64,000 nucleotides of DNA from Planctomycetota bacterium (GTDB taxonomy: Bacteria; Planctomycetota; Phycisphaerae; Phycisphaerales; Phycisphaeraceae): positions 43,522 through 107,521 of the forward strand of contig JAIOPN010000024.1 of the NCBI GenBank assembly GCA_021413865.1, given 5' to 3'. The notes under the pieces were generated by a model, which was given only the letters and a program-made list of their open reading frames with translations, was not told the origin of the DNA and did not search any database. Below are positions 1 to 6,969 of the stretch, piece after piece; within the stretch, counting starts at the first letter, position 1, and the number at the start of each line of letters is the position of its first letter. The position numbers and the translations under genes are program-made.

Positions 1-121
1 ACTCGGTCTCCGGAACGCTCTCGTATCTCGGTTCTGGGCTCTGTTCTCTTGGCCCTGCGTTCCGGTCTCCCCACTGGTACTAACGCATGAAACGCCGCCG
101 GGTTCGCGCTTTTTGCATAGG

Positions 122-138
122 CAAAATCCCCTACGGCC
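122..138 (-). promoter_or_regulatory. CCGTAGG motif, copy 1
   Basis: Read on the minus strand it is GGCCGTAGGGGATTTTG. It matches copy 2 at 14 of 17 positions in inverted orientation. Function as a binding site is inferred from recurrence in front of stress-type genes. Confidence 0.45.
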
Positions 139-255
139 CGGTTCGATTCCGGCCCCGCTAACTCGCTGCACGATCACACACACGCAAGACATCGATCCAC
201 GATTGGGCACGGCCCCGTGCACGCCGCCGCCGTCGTTTCGACGCTCGGCCCGCAC

Positions 256-272
256 GCCCGTAGGGGATTCTT
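256..272 (+). promoter_or_regulatory. CCGTAGG motif, copy 2, upstream of YbaK-like gene
   Basis: The plus strand reads GCCCGTAGGGGATTCTT. Its centre lies about 61 nt upstream of the start site predicted from TATTCT at 313-318. That is a spacing typical of activators of the FixJ/NarL or CRP kind. The regulator is unknown; the PAS-LuxR protein at 1064 is a candidate. Confidence 0.5.
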
Positions 273-312
273 CCTACAAGGAACTTCTGATGGCCCGCGG
301 TTGTGCCGGCAC

Positions 313-318
313 TATTCT
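313..318 (+). promoter_or_regulatory. Candidate -10 (TATTCT) of the YbaK-like gene
   Basis: TATTCT lies 53 nt before the start codon and downstream of motif copy 2. No good -35 is visible, consistent with an activator-dependent promoter. Prediction by eye only. Confidence 0.3.
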
Positions 319-371
319 TATTCCCGGTGACGAGCAGGAACTCTTTCCCCGAACCATGAAAGGAGGCTCTC

Positions 372-839
372 ATGTGCCTCATCGGAAACCGTCTCGGACC
401 TTTTCTTGATCAACGCGGCGTCGCTTACGAAGTGATTGACCACGCCCCCGACTACAGCGCCCAGCAGACCGCTGCGGACACCGGCACGCCGGGCCATAGT
501 TTTGCCAAGAGCGTGCTCCTGGTGATCGATGGCCGGCTGACCCTCGCCGTCGTCCCCGCGGACCGCATTGTCGACATGGCCAAGGTCGCCAACACCTTCG
601 GTGCAGGCGAGGTGACGCTGGCGGAGGAGGAAGCGCTGGAGGAACTCTGCCCGGACTGCGAGATCGGCGCGGAGCCGCCGTTCGGCCATCTGTACGGCGT
701 GCCCATGGTGGTGGACGCTGAACTCTGCCGCGACCGCCGGATCACCTTCAACGCAGGCAATCACGAGCAGGCCGTCCGCATGGACACCATCGATTTCCTC
801 AAGCTCGCCCACCCGAGGGTGATGGATTTAGCGGCCTGA
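372..839 (+). CDS. YbaK/EbsC-family aminoacyl-tRNA deacylase-like protein
   Basis: A 155-aa single-domain protein of the YbaK/ProX superfamily, whose characterised members hydrolyse mischarged aminoacyl-tRNAs (Cys-tRNAPro, Ala-tRNAPro) in the cytosol. Visible family features are the lysine in FAKSVLL (K46, at the position of the catalytic Lys), the PPFG loop near residues 100-103 and the FNAGNHE segment near residue 137. Length is normal for a stand-alone deacylase. The start is fixed by a strong AAAGGAGG Shine-Dalgarno 6 nt upstream. It stands alone and is preceded by two copies of the CCGTAGG motif, so it may belong to the same stress regulon as hsp20 at 3.8 kb. The substrate cannot be told from sequence; many such proteins in stress clusters are of unknown specificity. 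Confidence 0.85.
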   Translation: MCLIGNRLGPFLDQRGVAYEVIDHAPDYSAQQTAADTGTPGHSFAKSVLLVIDGRLTLAVVPADRIVDMAKVANTFGAGEVTLAEEEALEELCPDCEIGAEPPFGHLYGVPMVVDAELCRDRRITFNAGNHEQAVRMDTIDFLKLAHPRVMDLAA

Positions 840-1051
840 GCCGGCGGTTGAAGAACGCGATTGTGGCGAGTCGGTTATGTGCGGACGGAGTTTTGCACCC
901 GTACAAATCGCCGTGTAGATTCAATATGGCTGTTGTAACACCTGTAAATATGATCACTTAGCCCCCCCCTCGAAATCGCGTATTCGTCGGATGGGAAGAC
1001 CTAAAAGGGGACTACACTACTCACGTCACGTCGCCCGATTGGGGCGGGGAT
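840..1051. other. Intergenic region, no gene seen
   Basis: A relatively AT-rich gap between the deacylase and the PAS-LuxR gene, with a C-run near 961-967. It contains no copy of the CCGTAGG motif and no open frame I trust. Confidence 0.4.
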
Positions 1052-1057
1052 TACAAT
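1052..1057 (+). promoter_or_regulatory. -10-like TACAAT 6 nt before a start codon
   Basis: TACAAT is followed by TCAGGG and then the ATG at 1064, with no Shine-Dalgarno. It fits the leaderless pattern seen through the window and favours the 1064 start over the ATG at 1097. Confidence 0.45.
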
Positions 1058-1063
1058 TCAGGG

Positions 1064-2257
1064 ATGGAGCTAGCCACCCTCAAGAAGGCTCCTTCCATGG
1101 CCAAGACAACCCGCGACGCAGCCAAGAGGCGCAAGCCCCCGCGTAAGACCGTACCCGCTCCGTCGAAAGGTGCGGCCACCGCTGTTCTGGCACCTGATGT
1201 CTCAACCATCAAGGAAAGCCGGGAGGAACTGGCCAGCATCATCGCATCCGCAATGGACGCGATCGTCACGGTCGATGCGGCGCAGCGGGTCACGCTCTTC
1301 AACGCTGGTGCCGAGAGAATGTTTGCCTGCCCGGCCAAGGAGGCGATCGGCCAACTCCTGAACAGGTTCATCCCCGAGCGGTTCCGCGCCGCCCACAGCC
1401 GGTACATCGAGAAGTTCGCCGCCACGAAAGCATCCGCCCGGAGCATGAGCACTCAACGGCCGCTGGCGGCGCTGCGCGCCGACGGGAGCGAGTTCCCGAT
1501 CGAGGCCTCCATCTCGCAGGTGGAGGTCGAGGGGAAGAAGCACTTCACGGCGATCATCCGCGATATTACGGCGCGGTTGGTGACCGAAACGGCGTTGCGC
1601 GAGGCCGAGGCACGCTTCCGCTCGGTCTTCGAGAACGCCGGCATCGGGATCATGATGATCGACGGGAACAGCGCGATCCTCGAAGCCAACGCCGCGTGCG
1701 AGAAAATGCTGGGCTATTCCAACGCCGAGCTGCGCGGGACTCCCTACATCAAGATCACGCACCCGCAGGACGTGGAAATGACGCTGGAACACACGCGCAG
1801 CATCACCAACGGCGGCGGCGGCGTGATCGAGTACGAGAAACGCTACGTCCGCAAGGACGGCGAACAGGCCTGGGCGCGGGTCCTCTTCACCATGTCCGAT
1901 GGCTCCGCGGACAAGCCGCACCACTTCATCAAGCTGATCGAAGACATCACCCAGCGCAAGCACGCCGAGGCCAAGGCTCAGCGTGTGCGGGCGCGGAACG
2001 AGGCCGTCCTCCACAAATACGCCCGCCTGACCGACCGCGAGCGCGAGGTGCTCTGGCTGGTGGTGAACGGGAGGATGACCAAGAACATCGCGACCGATCT
2101 GGGCACCAGCCCCAAGACCATCGACGTGCACCGCGCCCGCCTGATGGAAAAGATGGAGGCGGATTCGGTCGCCCAGCTCGTGCAGATGATTATGCCGGTG
2201 CGCAAAAGCCTGGCGATCAGGGGCGGGGCTGCAAAGACGCCCACCGACGCGGATTGA
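1064..2257 (+). CDS. PAS-PAS-LuxR (FixJ-type HTH) transcriptional regulator
   Basis: A 397-aa cytosolic regulator. A basic N-terminal stretch (residues 1-45) is followed by a first PAS domain (about 55-170, ending in the PAC-like IIRDITAR), a second PAS/PAC domain (about 180-305, ending in LIEDITQRK) and a LuxR/GerE helix-turn-helix (about 320-380, LTDREREVL...IATDLGTSPKTIDVHRARLMEKM). The HTH closely resembles that of FixJ. There is no receiver domain, so sensing is probably direct through the PAS domains, perhaps of oxygen, redox state or a small ligand; no heme-binding residue can be assigned by eye. The start is set at 1064 because of the TACAAT 6 nt upstream; ATG 1097 is the alternative. 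It sits inside a set of stress genes that share an upstream motif, making it a plausible, unproven regulator of them. Confidence 0.85.
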   Translation: MELATLKKAPSMAKTTRDAAKRRKPPRKTVPAPSKGAATAVLAPDVSTIKESREELASIIASAMDAIVTVDAAQRVTLFNAGAERMFACPAKEAIGQLLNRFIPERFRAAHSRYIEKFAATKASARSMSTQRPLAALRADGSEFPIEASISQVEVEGKKHFTAIIRDITARLVTETALREAEARFRSVFENAGIGIMMIDGNSAILEANAACEKMLGYSNAELRGTPYIKITHPQDVEMTLEHTRSITNGGGGVIEYEKRYVRKDGEQAWARVLFTMSDGSADKPHHFIKLIEDITQRKHAEAKAQRVRARNEAVLHKYARLTDREREVLWLVVNGRMTKNIATDLGTSPKTIDVHRARLMEKMEADSVAQLVQMIMPVRKSLAIRGGAAKTPTDAD

Positions 2258-2332
2258 GAGATGATTCGTGCCCGCCCCGTTCTCGCGGCTCGGCGTTGGG
2301 ATGGACGTTGAACCTCCTCCCGCGCCCCGGTC

Positions 2333-3082
2333 CTATCCCACGCGCGAACTCCGTCCGCCCCAAGCCGGACGAATCGCCGGGGCTCCATCCACGGCCAATC
2401 TGGGCATCCTCCAGAAAACCAGGACCAGATAAAACGCCATGACCGCGGCGAAATAACACCACACAGACTCAAACGCGTAGGAGAAAAAGATGTGGCTCAC
2501 CACGGCCGAGAGAAGCACGGCGAAGCCGAAATCCGCCAACCGCCTCTCGGAGGAAGCCAGCAGCGGAGTCGATACCAGGAGGATGTAGAGCACCTGCCAT
2601 ATCCAGGGGAAGGCGTCGTGGAGCCAGGGGACGCCCGGAACGTGTCCGAGGGCCGGCGATTGTTCGATGGTGTAGTGGATGGAATGATCGATGAGCGTGA
2701 CATCGAAGAAGCCAGGGTGCGTCAGGAACGGCGCGTAAAGCACCAGCCCGCCGAGCAGCCCGAGCCATGTGGCGCACCACATGAACCGGCGCGCCCTCGG
2801 CCGGCGCTCGGTGAGCGCCGCGCTCAGCGGGATCCAGACCGGCCAGAACAGTAGCGCAAAGAACAAATAGGCCAGTGCGAACGGCTTGACCAGGCCGGGT
2901 TCGGCACGCCCCAACGCCAGCCAGACGCACCCCTCAAAGAACTGCTGGACGCCGAAGCCTATTGGTACCACCGCCAGAGGCACGAACGACCTGTTGCCGC
3001 GTGCCGACCGCTGGAGGCAATAACCGCCGGTGACCAGGAGCAGCCCCGAGAGGCCGAAACTGGCCGTGGCTGAAAAACACAT
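2333..3082 (-). CDS. DUF6629-like polytopic membrane protein
   Basis: A 249-aa membrane protein with about seven hydrophobic segments. It begins with MCFSATASF, the signature start of the DUF6629 family. The family has no established function. Conserved-looking features are the GFGVQQFFEG segment near residue 45 and aromatic residues in the last two helices. A GGAGA Shine-Dalgarno lies about 7 nt before the ATG. It is convergent with the PAS-LuxR gene (stop codons 75 nt apart) and is followed on the other side by an untranslated gap before hsp20. No operon partner is apparent. Confidence 0.7.
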   Translation of the reverse strand: MCFSATASFGLSGLLLVTGGYCLQRSARGNRSFVPLAVVPIGFGVQQFFEGCVWLALGRAEPGLVKPFALAYLFFALLFWPVWIPLSAALTERRPRARRFMWCATWLGLLGGLVLYAPFLTHPGFFDVTLIDHSIHYTIEQSPALGHVPGVPWLHDAFPWIWQVLYILLVSTPLLASSERRLADFGFAVLLSAVVSHIFFSYAFESVWCYFAAVMAFYLVLVFWRMPRLAVDGAPAIRPAWGGRSSRVG

Positions 3083-3265
3083 GAACCATCTCCGCCGCGG
3101 TCACACGTTCAATGAACGGCGGACCGGGTGCATGGATGGTCATATTGGTTAGGCGACCCTCTATAAATCTGCCCGACAAGGGAGAAGGTCGGTTAAGGAA
3201 CGGGGCCATCCGGCCTGGGGACGAATTCATTGTAGCCCTGCAGCAATAAAACCACCCAAACCCCG

Positions 3266-3303
3266 GCCCGCCTTCCGGATCACGTCGTTCCGGACAGGCG
3301 GGC
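3266..3303. repeat. Intergenic palindrome (8-bp outer and 6-bp inner stem)
   Basis: GCCCGCCT at 3266-3273 pairs with AGGCGGGC at 3296-3303. Inside, TCCGGA occurs at 3274-3279 and 3289-3294, leaving one bulged base. There is no T-tract, so an intrinsic terminator is unlikely. It could be a dispersed repeat or an mRNA 3' stabiliser for hsp20. Confidence 0.5.
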
Positions 3304-3347
3304 GCGGAGTCGGGCAGAACCCCCTCCCCTCGCATCCCCCTTCGACT

Positions 3348-3384
3348 CCCCCAACCCTCTCCCCTCCTCCCCAACCTCTCCCCC
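3348..3384 (-). other. G-quadruplex-forming candidate just after hsp20
   Basis: On the minus strand, the hsp20 coding strand, five G-runs of 3-5 are separated by loops of 2-7 nt, meeting the usual G3+N1-7 rule. It starts about 8 nt past the hsp20 stop codon, so it would lie in the mRNA 3' end. Confidence 0.5.
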
Positions 3385-3391
3385 AAGCGAG

Positions 3392-3826
3392 CTACTTGAC
3401 CGCGATGCGGTGCGGCTTGACCGCCTCGGTCTTGGGCAGCCGCAGCTTCAGGACGCCCTCTTCGAGCTTCGCGTCGATCTTGGACTCGTCGATGCTCGTG
3501 GGCAGCGTGAAGCTCCGGGCCACCTTCAGGTACCGCCGCTCGGTCAGGTGTTCCTGCCCCTTGCGTTCCTGGGCCTTGCGTTCGCCGGTGATCGAGAGGA
3601 TCCCGCCCTCGAGCGTGACACTGATCTCCTCCCGCTTGAAGCCGGGCATCTCCGCCTCGACCAGGATGTTGTTGTCGTCCTCGGTGATGTCCACCGGGTA
3701 CCCCGTCGCCCAGTCGCCCCCGTTGCCCTCAAAGGCGCGGCCGACGGCGCGGTTGAACTCACGGTCCAGCAGGTCGAGCGGATTCTCCCAGGCACTCCGG
3801 TTGTTTCTTCGCAGGATCGGCAGCAT
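3392..3826 (-). CDS. Small heat shock protein, Hsp20/alpha-crystallin family
   Basis: A 144-aa ATP-independent chaperone that holds unfolding proteins. The N-terminal arm (1-40) is followed by an alpha-crystallin domain (about 42-135) beginning near YPVDITEDDN. It contains the A-x-x-x-x-G-V-L hallmark as AKLEEGVLKL and ends with a short tail carrying IAV in place of the canonical I-x-I. The ATG at 3826 is chosen because a clear AAGGGGAAG Shine-Dalgarno precedes it; a longer reading to 3880 adds residues unlike the family. It is divergent from the CBM48 gene, and the shared region holds two inverted CCGTAGG motifs symmetric to both genes, so co-regulation is likely. Confidence 0.93.
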   Translation of the reverse strand: MLPILRRNNRSAWENPLDLLDREFNRAVGRAFEGNGGDWATGYPVDITEDDNNILVEAEMPGFKREEISVTLEGGILSITGERKAQERKGQEHLTERRYLKVARSFTLPTSIDESKIDAKLEEGVLKLRLPKTEAVKPHRIAVK

Positions 3827-3888
3827 GACTTCCCCTTTCGAGATAGAGCGTTCTTTCGTGTCGTCCACAGCGGATTTCACTGAACGAC

Positions 3889-3894
3889 AGGCTA
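3889..3894 (-). promoter_or_regulatory. Candidate -10 (TAGCCT) of hsp20
   Basis: TAGCCT on the minus strand would place the start site near 3882. The two CCGTAGG motifs are then centred about 53 and 77 nt upstream. By-eye prediction. Confidence 0.25.
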
Positions 3895-3926
3895 GGCGTG
3901 GCTCGTCGCGGCGTGAATGCGTATTT

Positions 3927-3943
3927 GCCCGTAGGGAACGCTC
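3927..3943 (+). promoter_or_regulatory. CCGTAGG motif, copy 3
   Basis: The plus strand reads GCCCGTAGGGAACGCTC. The first ten bases are identical to copy 2. It lies in the divergent hsp20/CBM48 promoter region. Confidence 0.5.
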
Positions 3944-3950
3944 CCATCAG

Positions 3951-3967
3951 AACAAATACCTACGGGC
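3951..3967 (-). promoter_or_regulatory. CCGTAGG motif, copy 4
   Basis: The minus strand reads GCCCGTAGGTATTTGTT. With copy 3 it forms an inverted pair, the CCGTAGG cores facing each other across the divergent promoter region. Confidence 0.5.
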
Positions 3968-3998
3968 AACTTCCAATTCCTGGATACGACAAAAGCGC

Positions 3999-4004
3999 TA
4001 TCTT
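3999..4004 (+). promoter_or_regulatory. Candidate -10 (TATCTT) of the CBM48/DUF2934 pair
   Basis: TATCTT would give a start near 4011, with motif copies 4 and 3 centred about 52 and 76 nt upstream. This mirrors the arrangement on the hsp20 side. Confidence 0.3.
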
Positions 4005-4062
4005 CAGGCCGTGGCAATTCAGGGGCCTTATCAGGACCAGGCAGGTCCGAAAGGAGCACGGA

Positions 4063-4362
4063 ATGACGGCAGTAGCAACATCTCTCGAACCAGCGGCGGC
4101 AGGCTGGCCGTTCCCACGCCTCTGGGTGGTCAAGATGGACGATACCGGCGACGAAGAGGTCTTCATCGCCGGCGATTTCAACCGCTGGCAACTGCCGGGG
4201 GTACCCATGCAGCGGAGCGAGTCTGGCACTTGGGAGGCCCGCGTCCCGCTGAGCAGCGCGGACCTGCGCCGTTTCGCCTGCTTCGTGCTCAGCGGCTGCG
4301 GCTTCCGCGCCGTTACCCGTACGCGCATCGAGTGCTCACCGGATCAATCAATTTCATATTGA
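4063..4362 (+). CDS. Small stand-alone glycogen-binding (CBM48-like) protein
   Basis: A 99-aa protein made almost entirely of one early-set/CBM48-like beta-sandwich, the kind found in AMPK-beta and at the front of glycogen branching enzymes. The EVFIAGDFNRWQ...PM segment (about residues 32-50) followed by GTWEARVPLS is the family signature. No catalytic domain is attached, so it is probably an accessory or adaptor that binds an alpha-glucan or a partner protein. The start at 4063 has an AAAGGAG Shine-Dalgarno 7 nt upstream. The DUF2934 gene follows 12 nt later, so the two are probably co-transcribed. The shared motif region with hsp20 points to stress induction. The ligand is inferred. Confidence 0.75.
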   Translation: MTAVATSLEPAAAGWPFPRLWVVKMDDTGDEEVFIAGDFNRWQLPGVPMQRSESGTWEARVPLSSADLRRFACFVLSGCGFRAVTRTRIECSPDQSISY

Positions 4363-4374
4363 GGAGGCATAGCC

Positions 4375-4611
4375 ATGACGACGACCCCCGCCCCGCACTT
4401 CAAGGAACAGCACCAGCCGAACCACGAGGAGATCGCCAGACGCGCCTACGAAATCTATGTCACGCAGGGCAAACCCTGTGGCCACGCCATGGACCACTGG
4501 CTCTGCGCCGAAAAGGAACTGCGCCTGCCCGTGGACCTGCCCGTCCTCGCGGCCCCCAAAGCCCGCACCAAGCCGAGCGCCCGCGTTGCGATGGCGATAG
4601 CCAACCATTGA
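4375..4611 (+). CDS. DUF2934 small protein
   Basis: A 78-aa protein matching the DUF2934 pattern: EEIARRAYEIYV...G, then DHWL.AE.EL at residues 19-52, followed by a Pro/Ala/Lys tail. The family is widespread in soil and stress gene clusters, but no function has been shown. A GAGGAGG Shine-Dalgarno precedes the ATG. It follows the CBM48 gene by 12 nt and so shares the putative motif-controlled promoter. Confidence 0.8.
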   Translation: MTTTPAPHFKEQHQPNHEEIARRAYEIYVTQGKPCGHAMDHWLCAEKELRLPVDLPVLAAPKARTKPSARVAMAIANH

Positions 4612-4825
4612 GACGAGTACACCCAGCATCAGCCTGGTGACGGGCTTTCAAACAAAGCCGAACGCCGACGGATTTTTACACGTTTCCACGGTCGCAAATT
4701 TCATAGCGATGGTCCTCGATGGTGATTTGAGGCTGAAACACTGCGTCCCGTGCCTCCCCGGGTCCAGAGCCGCTATGTTGGATATCTCAATTTGAAATGG
4801 TTCCCGGCCGAACGCCAGAGAAACC

Positions 4826-5509
4826 TCACACCCCGCGCGTCAGCGGGTCCCAAATGAGCTTGTGCAATTGCGTCTGCATCCGGACAGGTAGATGGTCGGC
4901 GAGAACCCACTCCGCCAGGTCGCGCAGGGCGAGGCCCGGGGAGCCCGCGATTTCCAGGCCCGGGGCGACCGGGGCGACGGCCGCGAGCAGCACGGCCCGC
5001 ACGCGCTCGTGCAGGCGATGCTTGGTAATCACGTCTTTCGCCCACTCATAATCCGTGCGATCGCAGACGACGATCTTCACCTCGTCGCGCGGGGTGAGGT
5101 GGTCGAGATTGGACCAGAGGTTGCGGCCCGCCTCCCCGCTGCCGGGGGTTTTGAGGTCCATGATGCGGATCACGCGCGGGTCGCACGGGGAGATATCGCA
5201 CGCCCCGCTGGTCTCCAGCAGAACCGTCTTGCCCGCGTCGCAGAGGCGGCGCATCAGCTCGTGGACATCGGGCTGCAGCAGCGGTTCCCCGCCGGTGACC
5301 TCGACGAGCGGCGTGGCGTGCGACTCGACCTCGGCGACGAGCCCGTCGATCGTGCGGCGCTTGCCCTTGTGGAAGGCATATTCGGTGTCGCAGTAGCCGC
5401 AGCGCAGGTGGCAGCCCATCAGCCGGACGAAGACGCAGGGCAGCCCCGACCAGGTGCTCTCGCCCTGGATGGAGTGGAAGACCTCGTTGATCATCAGCGT
5501 GGCGGTCAT
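4826..5509 (-). CDS. queE: 7-carboxy-7-deazaguanine synthase (radical SAM)
   Basis: A 227-aa radical SAM enzyme that converts carboxytetrahydropterin to 7-carboxy-7-deazaguanine in queuosine/7-deazapurine synthesis. The N-terminus has IQGEStwsGlPCVFVRL and the iron-sulfur motif C33-x3-C37-x2-C40 (CHLRCGYC); EVTGGEPL (around residue 73) is the SAM-binding GGEP loop. Length fits the compact QueE form. The start is uncertain: ATG 5509 is preferred, and ATG 5494 (MINEVFHS) is possible. No queC, queD or queF is nearby. folK lies upstream on the same strand, but a TACAAT at 5541-5546 suggests a promoter of its own. Confidence 0.88.
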   Translation of the reverse strand: MTATLMINEVFHSIQGESTWSGLPCVFVRLMGCHLRCGYCDTEYAFHKGKRRTIDGLVAEVESHATPLVEVTGGEPLLQPDVHELMRRLCDAGKTVLLETSGACDISPCDPRVIRIMDLKTPGSGEAGRNLWSNLDHLTPRDEVKIVVCDRTDYEWAKDVITKHRLHERVRAVLLAAVAPVAPGLEIAGSPGLALRDLAEWVLADHLPVRMQTQLHKLIWDPLTRGV

Positions 5510-5540
5510 GGGTGCACGGCGTAACTGTGGCGAACCGATG

Positions 5541-5546
5541 ATTGTA
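5541..5546 (-). promoter_or_regulatory. -10-like TACAAT upstream of queE
   Basis: TACAAT on the minus strand ends 31 nt before the queE ATG, giving a predicted leader of roughly 25 nt. Confidence 0.3.
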
Positions 5547-5603
5547 GCCGAAATGTGCTGCAATCCGGCGGAAGGCGGGACGCCCGCCCCACCAGGTAGG
5601 ATT

Positions 5604-6083
5604 TCACGCTGGTTTGGCTTCCACCGCCGCCAGGAGTTCGCCGATCGTCTTGTGCAGGAGCGGGTGGATCGCCGCGGGGTCGAGGTCGGCCATGGGTTTG
5701 AGGACGAACCATCGCTCGTGCAGGCGTGGGTGAGGGATGGTCAGCTCGTCGTTGCAGATCACCTGATCGCCGTAGAGGAGGATGTCCAGGTCGAGGGTGC
5801 GTGGCCCCCAGTGGACGCGCTGGGCGACGGGGGGACGGCCGGTGCGGGCCTCGATGGCGCGGAGCTCGCGGAGCAGGTCGGCGGGCGGTAGCGTGGTCTC
5901 GAGGAGCGCCGCGGCGTTGAGGTATTTCTCCTGCGGCATCGGGCCCACCGGGTCTGTCTCGTAAACCGGGCTGAAGGCGACGAGGGCGGTGCCGGGAAGC
6001 TTCGGCAGCGCGTCGCGGACCATAGACACGTGGGCGTGACGGTCGCCCACGTTGCTGCCGATGCCGATGAAGGCTCGTGTCAT
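5604..6083 (-). CDS. folK: 6-hydroxymethyl-7,8-dihydropterin pyrophosphokinase
   Basis: A 159-aa enzyme of folate synthesis that transfers pyrophosphate from ATP to 6-hydroxymethyldihydropterin; its product is used by FolP, encoded far away at 61.3 kb. Family signatures are IGIGSNVGDR at the N-terminus, VYETDPVGP (around residue 40) and the RTLDLDILLYGD block (around 95) that carries the metal-binding aspartates. Length is typical. ATG 6083 is chosen because the protein starts right at the beta-1 strand. It is divergent from cysH. Confidence 0.93.
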   Translation of the reverse strand: MTRAFIGIGSNVGDRHAHVSMVRDALPKLPGTALVAFSPVYETDPVGPMPQEKYLNAAALLETTLPPADLLRELRAIEARTGRPPVAQRVHWGPRTLDLDILLYGDQVICNDELTIPHPRLHERWFVLKPMADLDPAAIHPLLHKTIGELLAAVEAKPA

Positions 6084-6147
6084 AACGGGATTCTGTCGCC
6101 TGCGAGCGCCGCGGGCAAACCGGCGGCCCCGCGACAACCGATATCCC

Positions 6148-6153
6148 TATAAT
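6148..6153 (+). promoter_or_regulatory. -10-like TATAAT upstream of cysH
   Basis: A perfect TATAAT consensus. It would start a transcript near 6160, about 34 nt before the proposed TTG start of cysH. No clear -35 is visible. Confidence 0.4.
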
Positions 6154-6193
6154 GCCGCACCAGCCGGATGGCCGGCGTCATGGAGTATCGACC

Positions 6194-6946
6194 TTGTCCG
6201 GCGTCACCACCGCCAACCCGCCCTTCGACCTCGACGCCGTCAATCAGCGCCTCGCCGGCGCCGACGCGGTGAAGATCATCAAGTGGGCATCGGAGCAGTT
6301 CGGCGTCGGCCTGGTGATGACCTCCAGCTTCGGGGCGCAGTCGGCGGTGCTCCTGCACCTGGCGACAAGCGTGATCCCCGACATCCCCGTCATCCTGCTC
6401 GACACCGGCTTTCTCTTCCCGGAGACCTACAAGTTCGCCCAGGAGCTGACCGACCGGCTCAAGCTGAACCTGAAGGTGTACAACGCCAGCATCACCGCCG
6501 CGCGGATGGAGACGGTGTATGGCCCGCTCTGGACGACGGACGAGAAACTCTACGCCCAGTTCACCAAGATCGAGCCCCAGCAGCGCGCCTGCCGGGAACT
6601 GGGCGCCAAGGCGTGGCTCTCGGGTGTCCGGGCCGAGCAGACGGATCACCGCAAATCGCTGCGGACCGTCGAGTCGCTGAACAAGCAGTACGGCGTTTAC
6701 CCCGTGCACCCGATCCTGAACTGGACCCGGCGGCAGGTCGGGGAATACCTCGCCTTCCACAAGCTCCCCTACCACCCGCTGGTGGAAAAGGGCTACGCGA
6801 GCATCGGCGACACGCACTCGACCGCACCGGTGGGCGCGGGCCAGAGCGAGCGTGACGGCCGGTTCATGGGCATTAAGCAGGAGTGCGGCCTGCACCTGCC
6901 CGCCACGCCCAGCGAAAACGAGAGCCGCGAGGGCAGCTCGCTGTGA
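6194..6946 (+). CDS. cysH: Phosphoadenosine phosphosulfate reductase
   Basis: A 250-aa PAPS reductase-family enzyme of assimilatory sulfate reduction. The PP-loop-type SSFGAQSAV is at residues 44-52, VILLDTGFLFPETY follows, and the C-terminal KQECGLH carries the single catalytic cysteine. The paired cysteines that hold the 4Fe-4S cluster of APS reductases are absent, since the expected CC position reads AC in QQRACREL. This favours thioredoxin-dependent PAPS reductase, although substrate choice is an inference. Start: TTG 6194 has a GGAG Shine-Dalgarno 8 nt upstream and follows the predicted start site; the first ATG in frame (6152) overlaps the TATAAT hexamer and is unlikely. Confidence 0.88.
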   Translation: MSGVTTANPPFDLDAVNQRLAGADAVKIIKWASEQFGVGLVMTSSFGAQSAVLLHLATSVIPDIPVILLDTGFLFPETYKFAQELTDRLKLNLKVYNASITAARMETVYGPLWTTDEKLYAQFTKIEPQQRACRELGAKAWLSGVRAEQTDHRKSLRTVESLNKQYGVYPVHPILNWTRRQVGEYLAFHKLPYHPLVEKGYASIGDTHSTAPVGAGQSERDGRFMGIKQECGLHLPATPSENESREGSSL

Positions 6947-6969
6947 AGCCTCACTAATTCAGATGCATC

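Larger units (their letters stand above)
1..371. other. Intergenic region, no supported gene; holds two copies of the CCGTAGG motif
   Basis: No convincing gene is visible here. The region carries two oppositely oriented copies of a 17-bp motif (122-138 and 256-272) and a TATTCT hexamer at 313-318 that could be the -10 of the following YbaK-like gene. Around 139-150 a tRNA T-loop-like string occurs, but no matching acceptor stem was found. The first 110 bases contain nothing I can assign. Confidence 0.5.
3083..3391. other. 309-bp gap with a hairpin and a C-rich tract, no gene
   Basis: No coding region is supported. It holds a 38-bp hairpin (3266-3303) and a pyrimidine tract (3319-3384) whose minus strand is a G-quadruplex candidate. 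Both lie just downstream of hsp20. Confidence 0.5.

Noticed and set aside
100..170. tRNA-like T-arm (GGTTCGATTCC) near 140
   Set aside because: No 7-bp acceptor partner, D-arm or anticodon arm can be drawn upstream, and the string overlaps the motif copy at 122-138.
113..409. 98-codon frame ahead of the YbaK-like gene
   Set aside because: Poor codon structure, overlaps the promoter motifs and runs into the deacylase start in another frame.
4632..4650. Possible terminator GGCTTT...AAAGCC after the DUF2934 gene
   Set aside because: The stem is short and the T-run does not follow directly.
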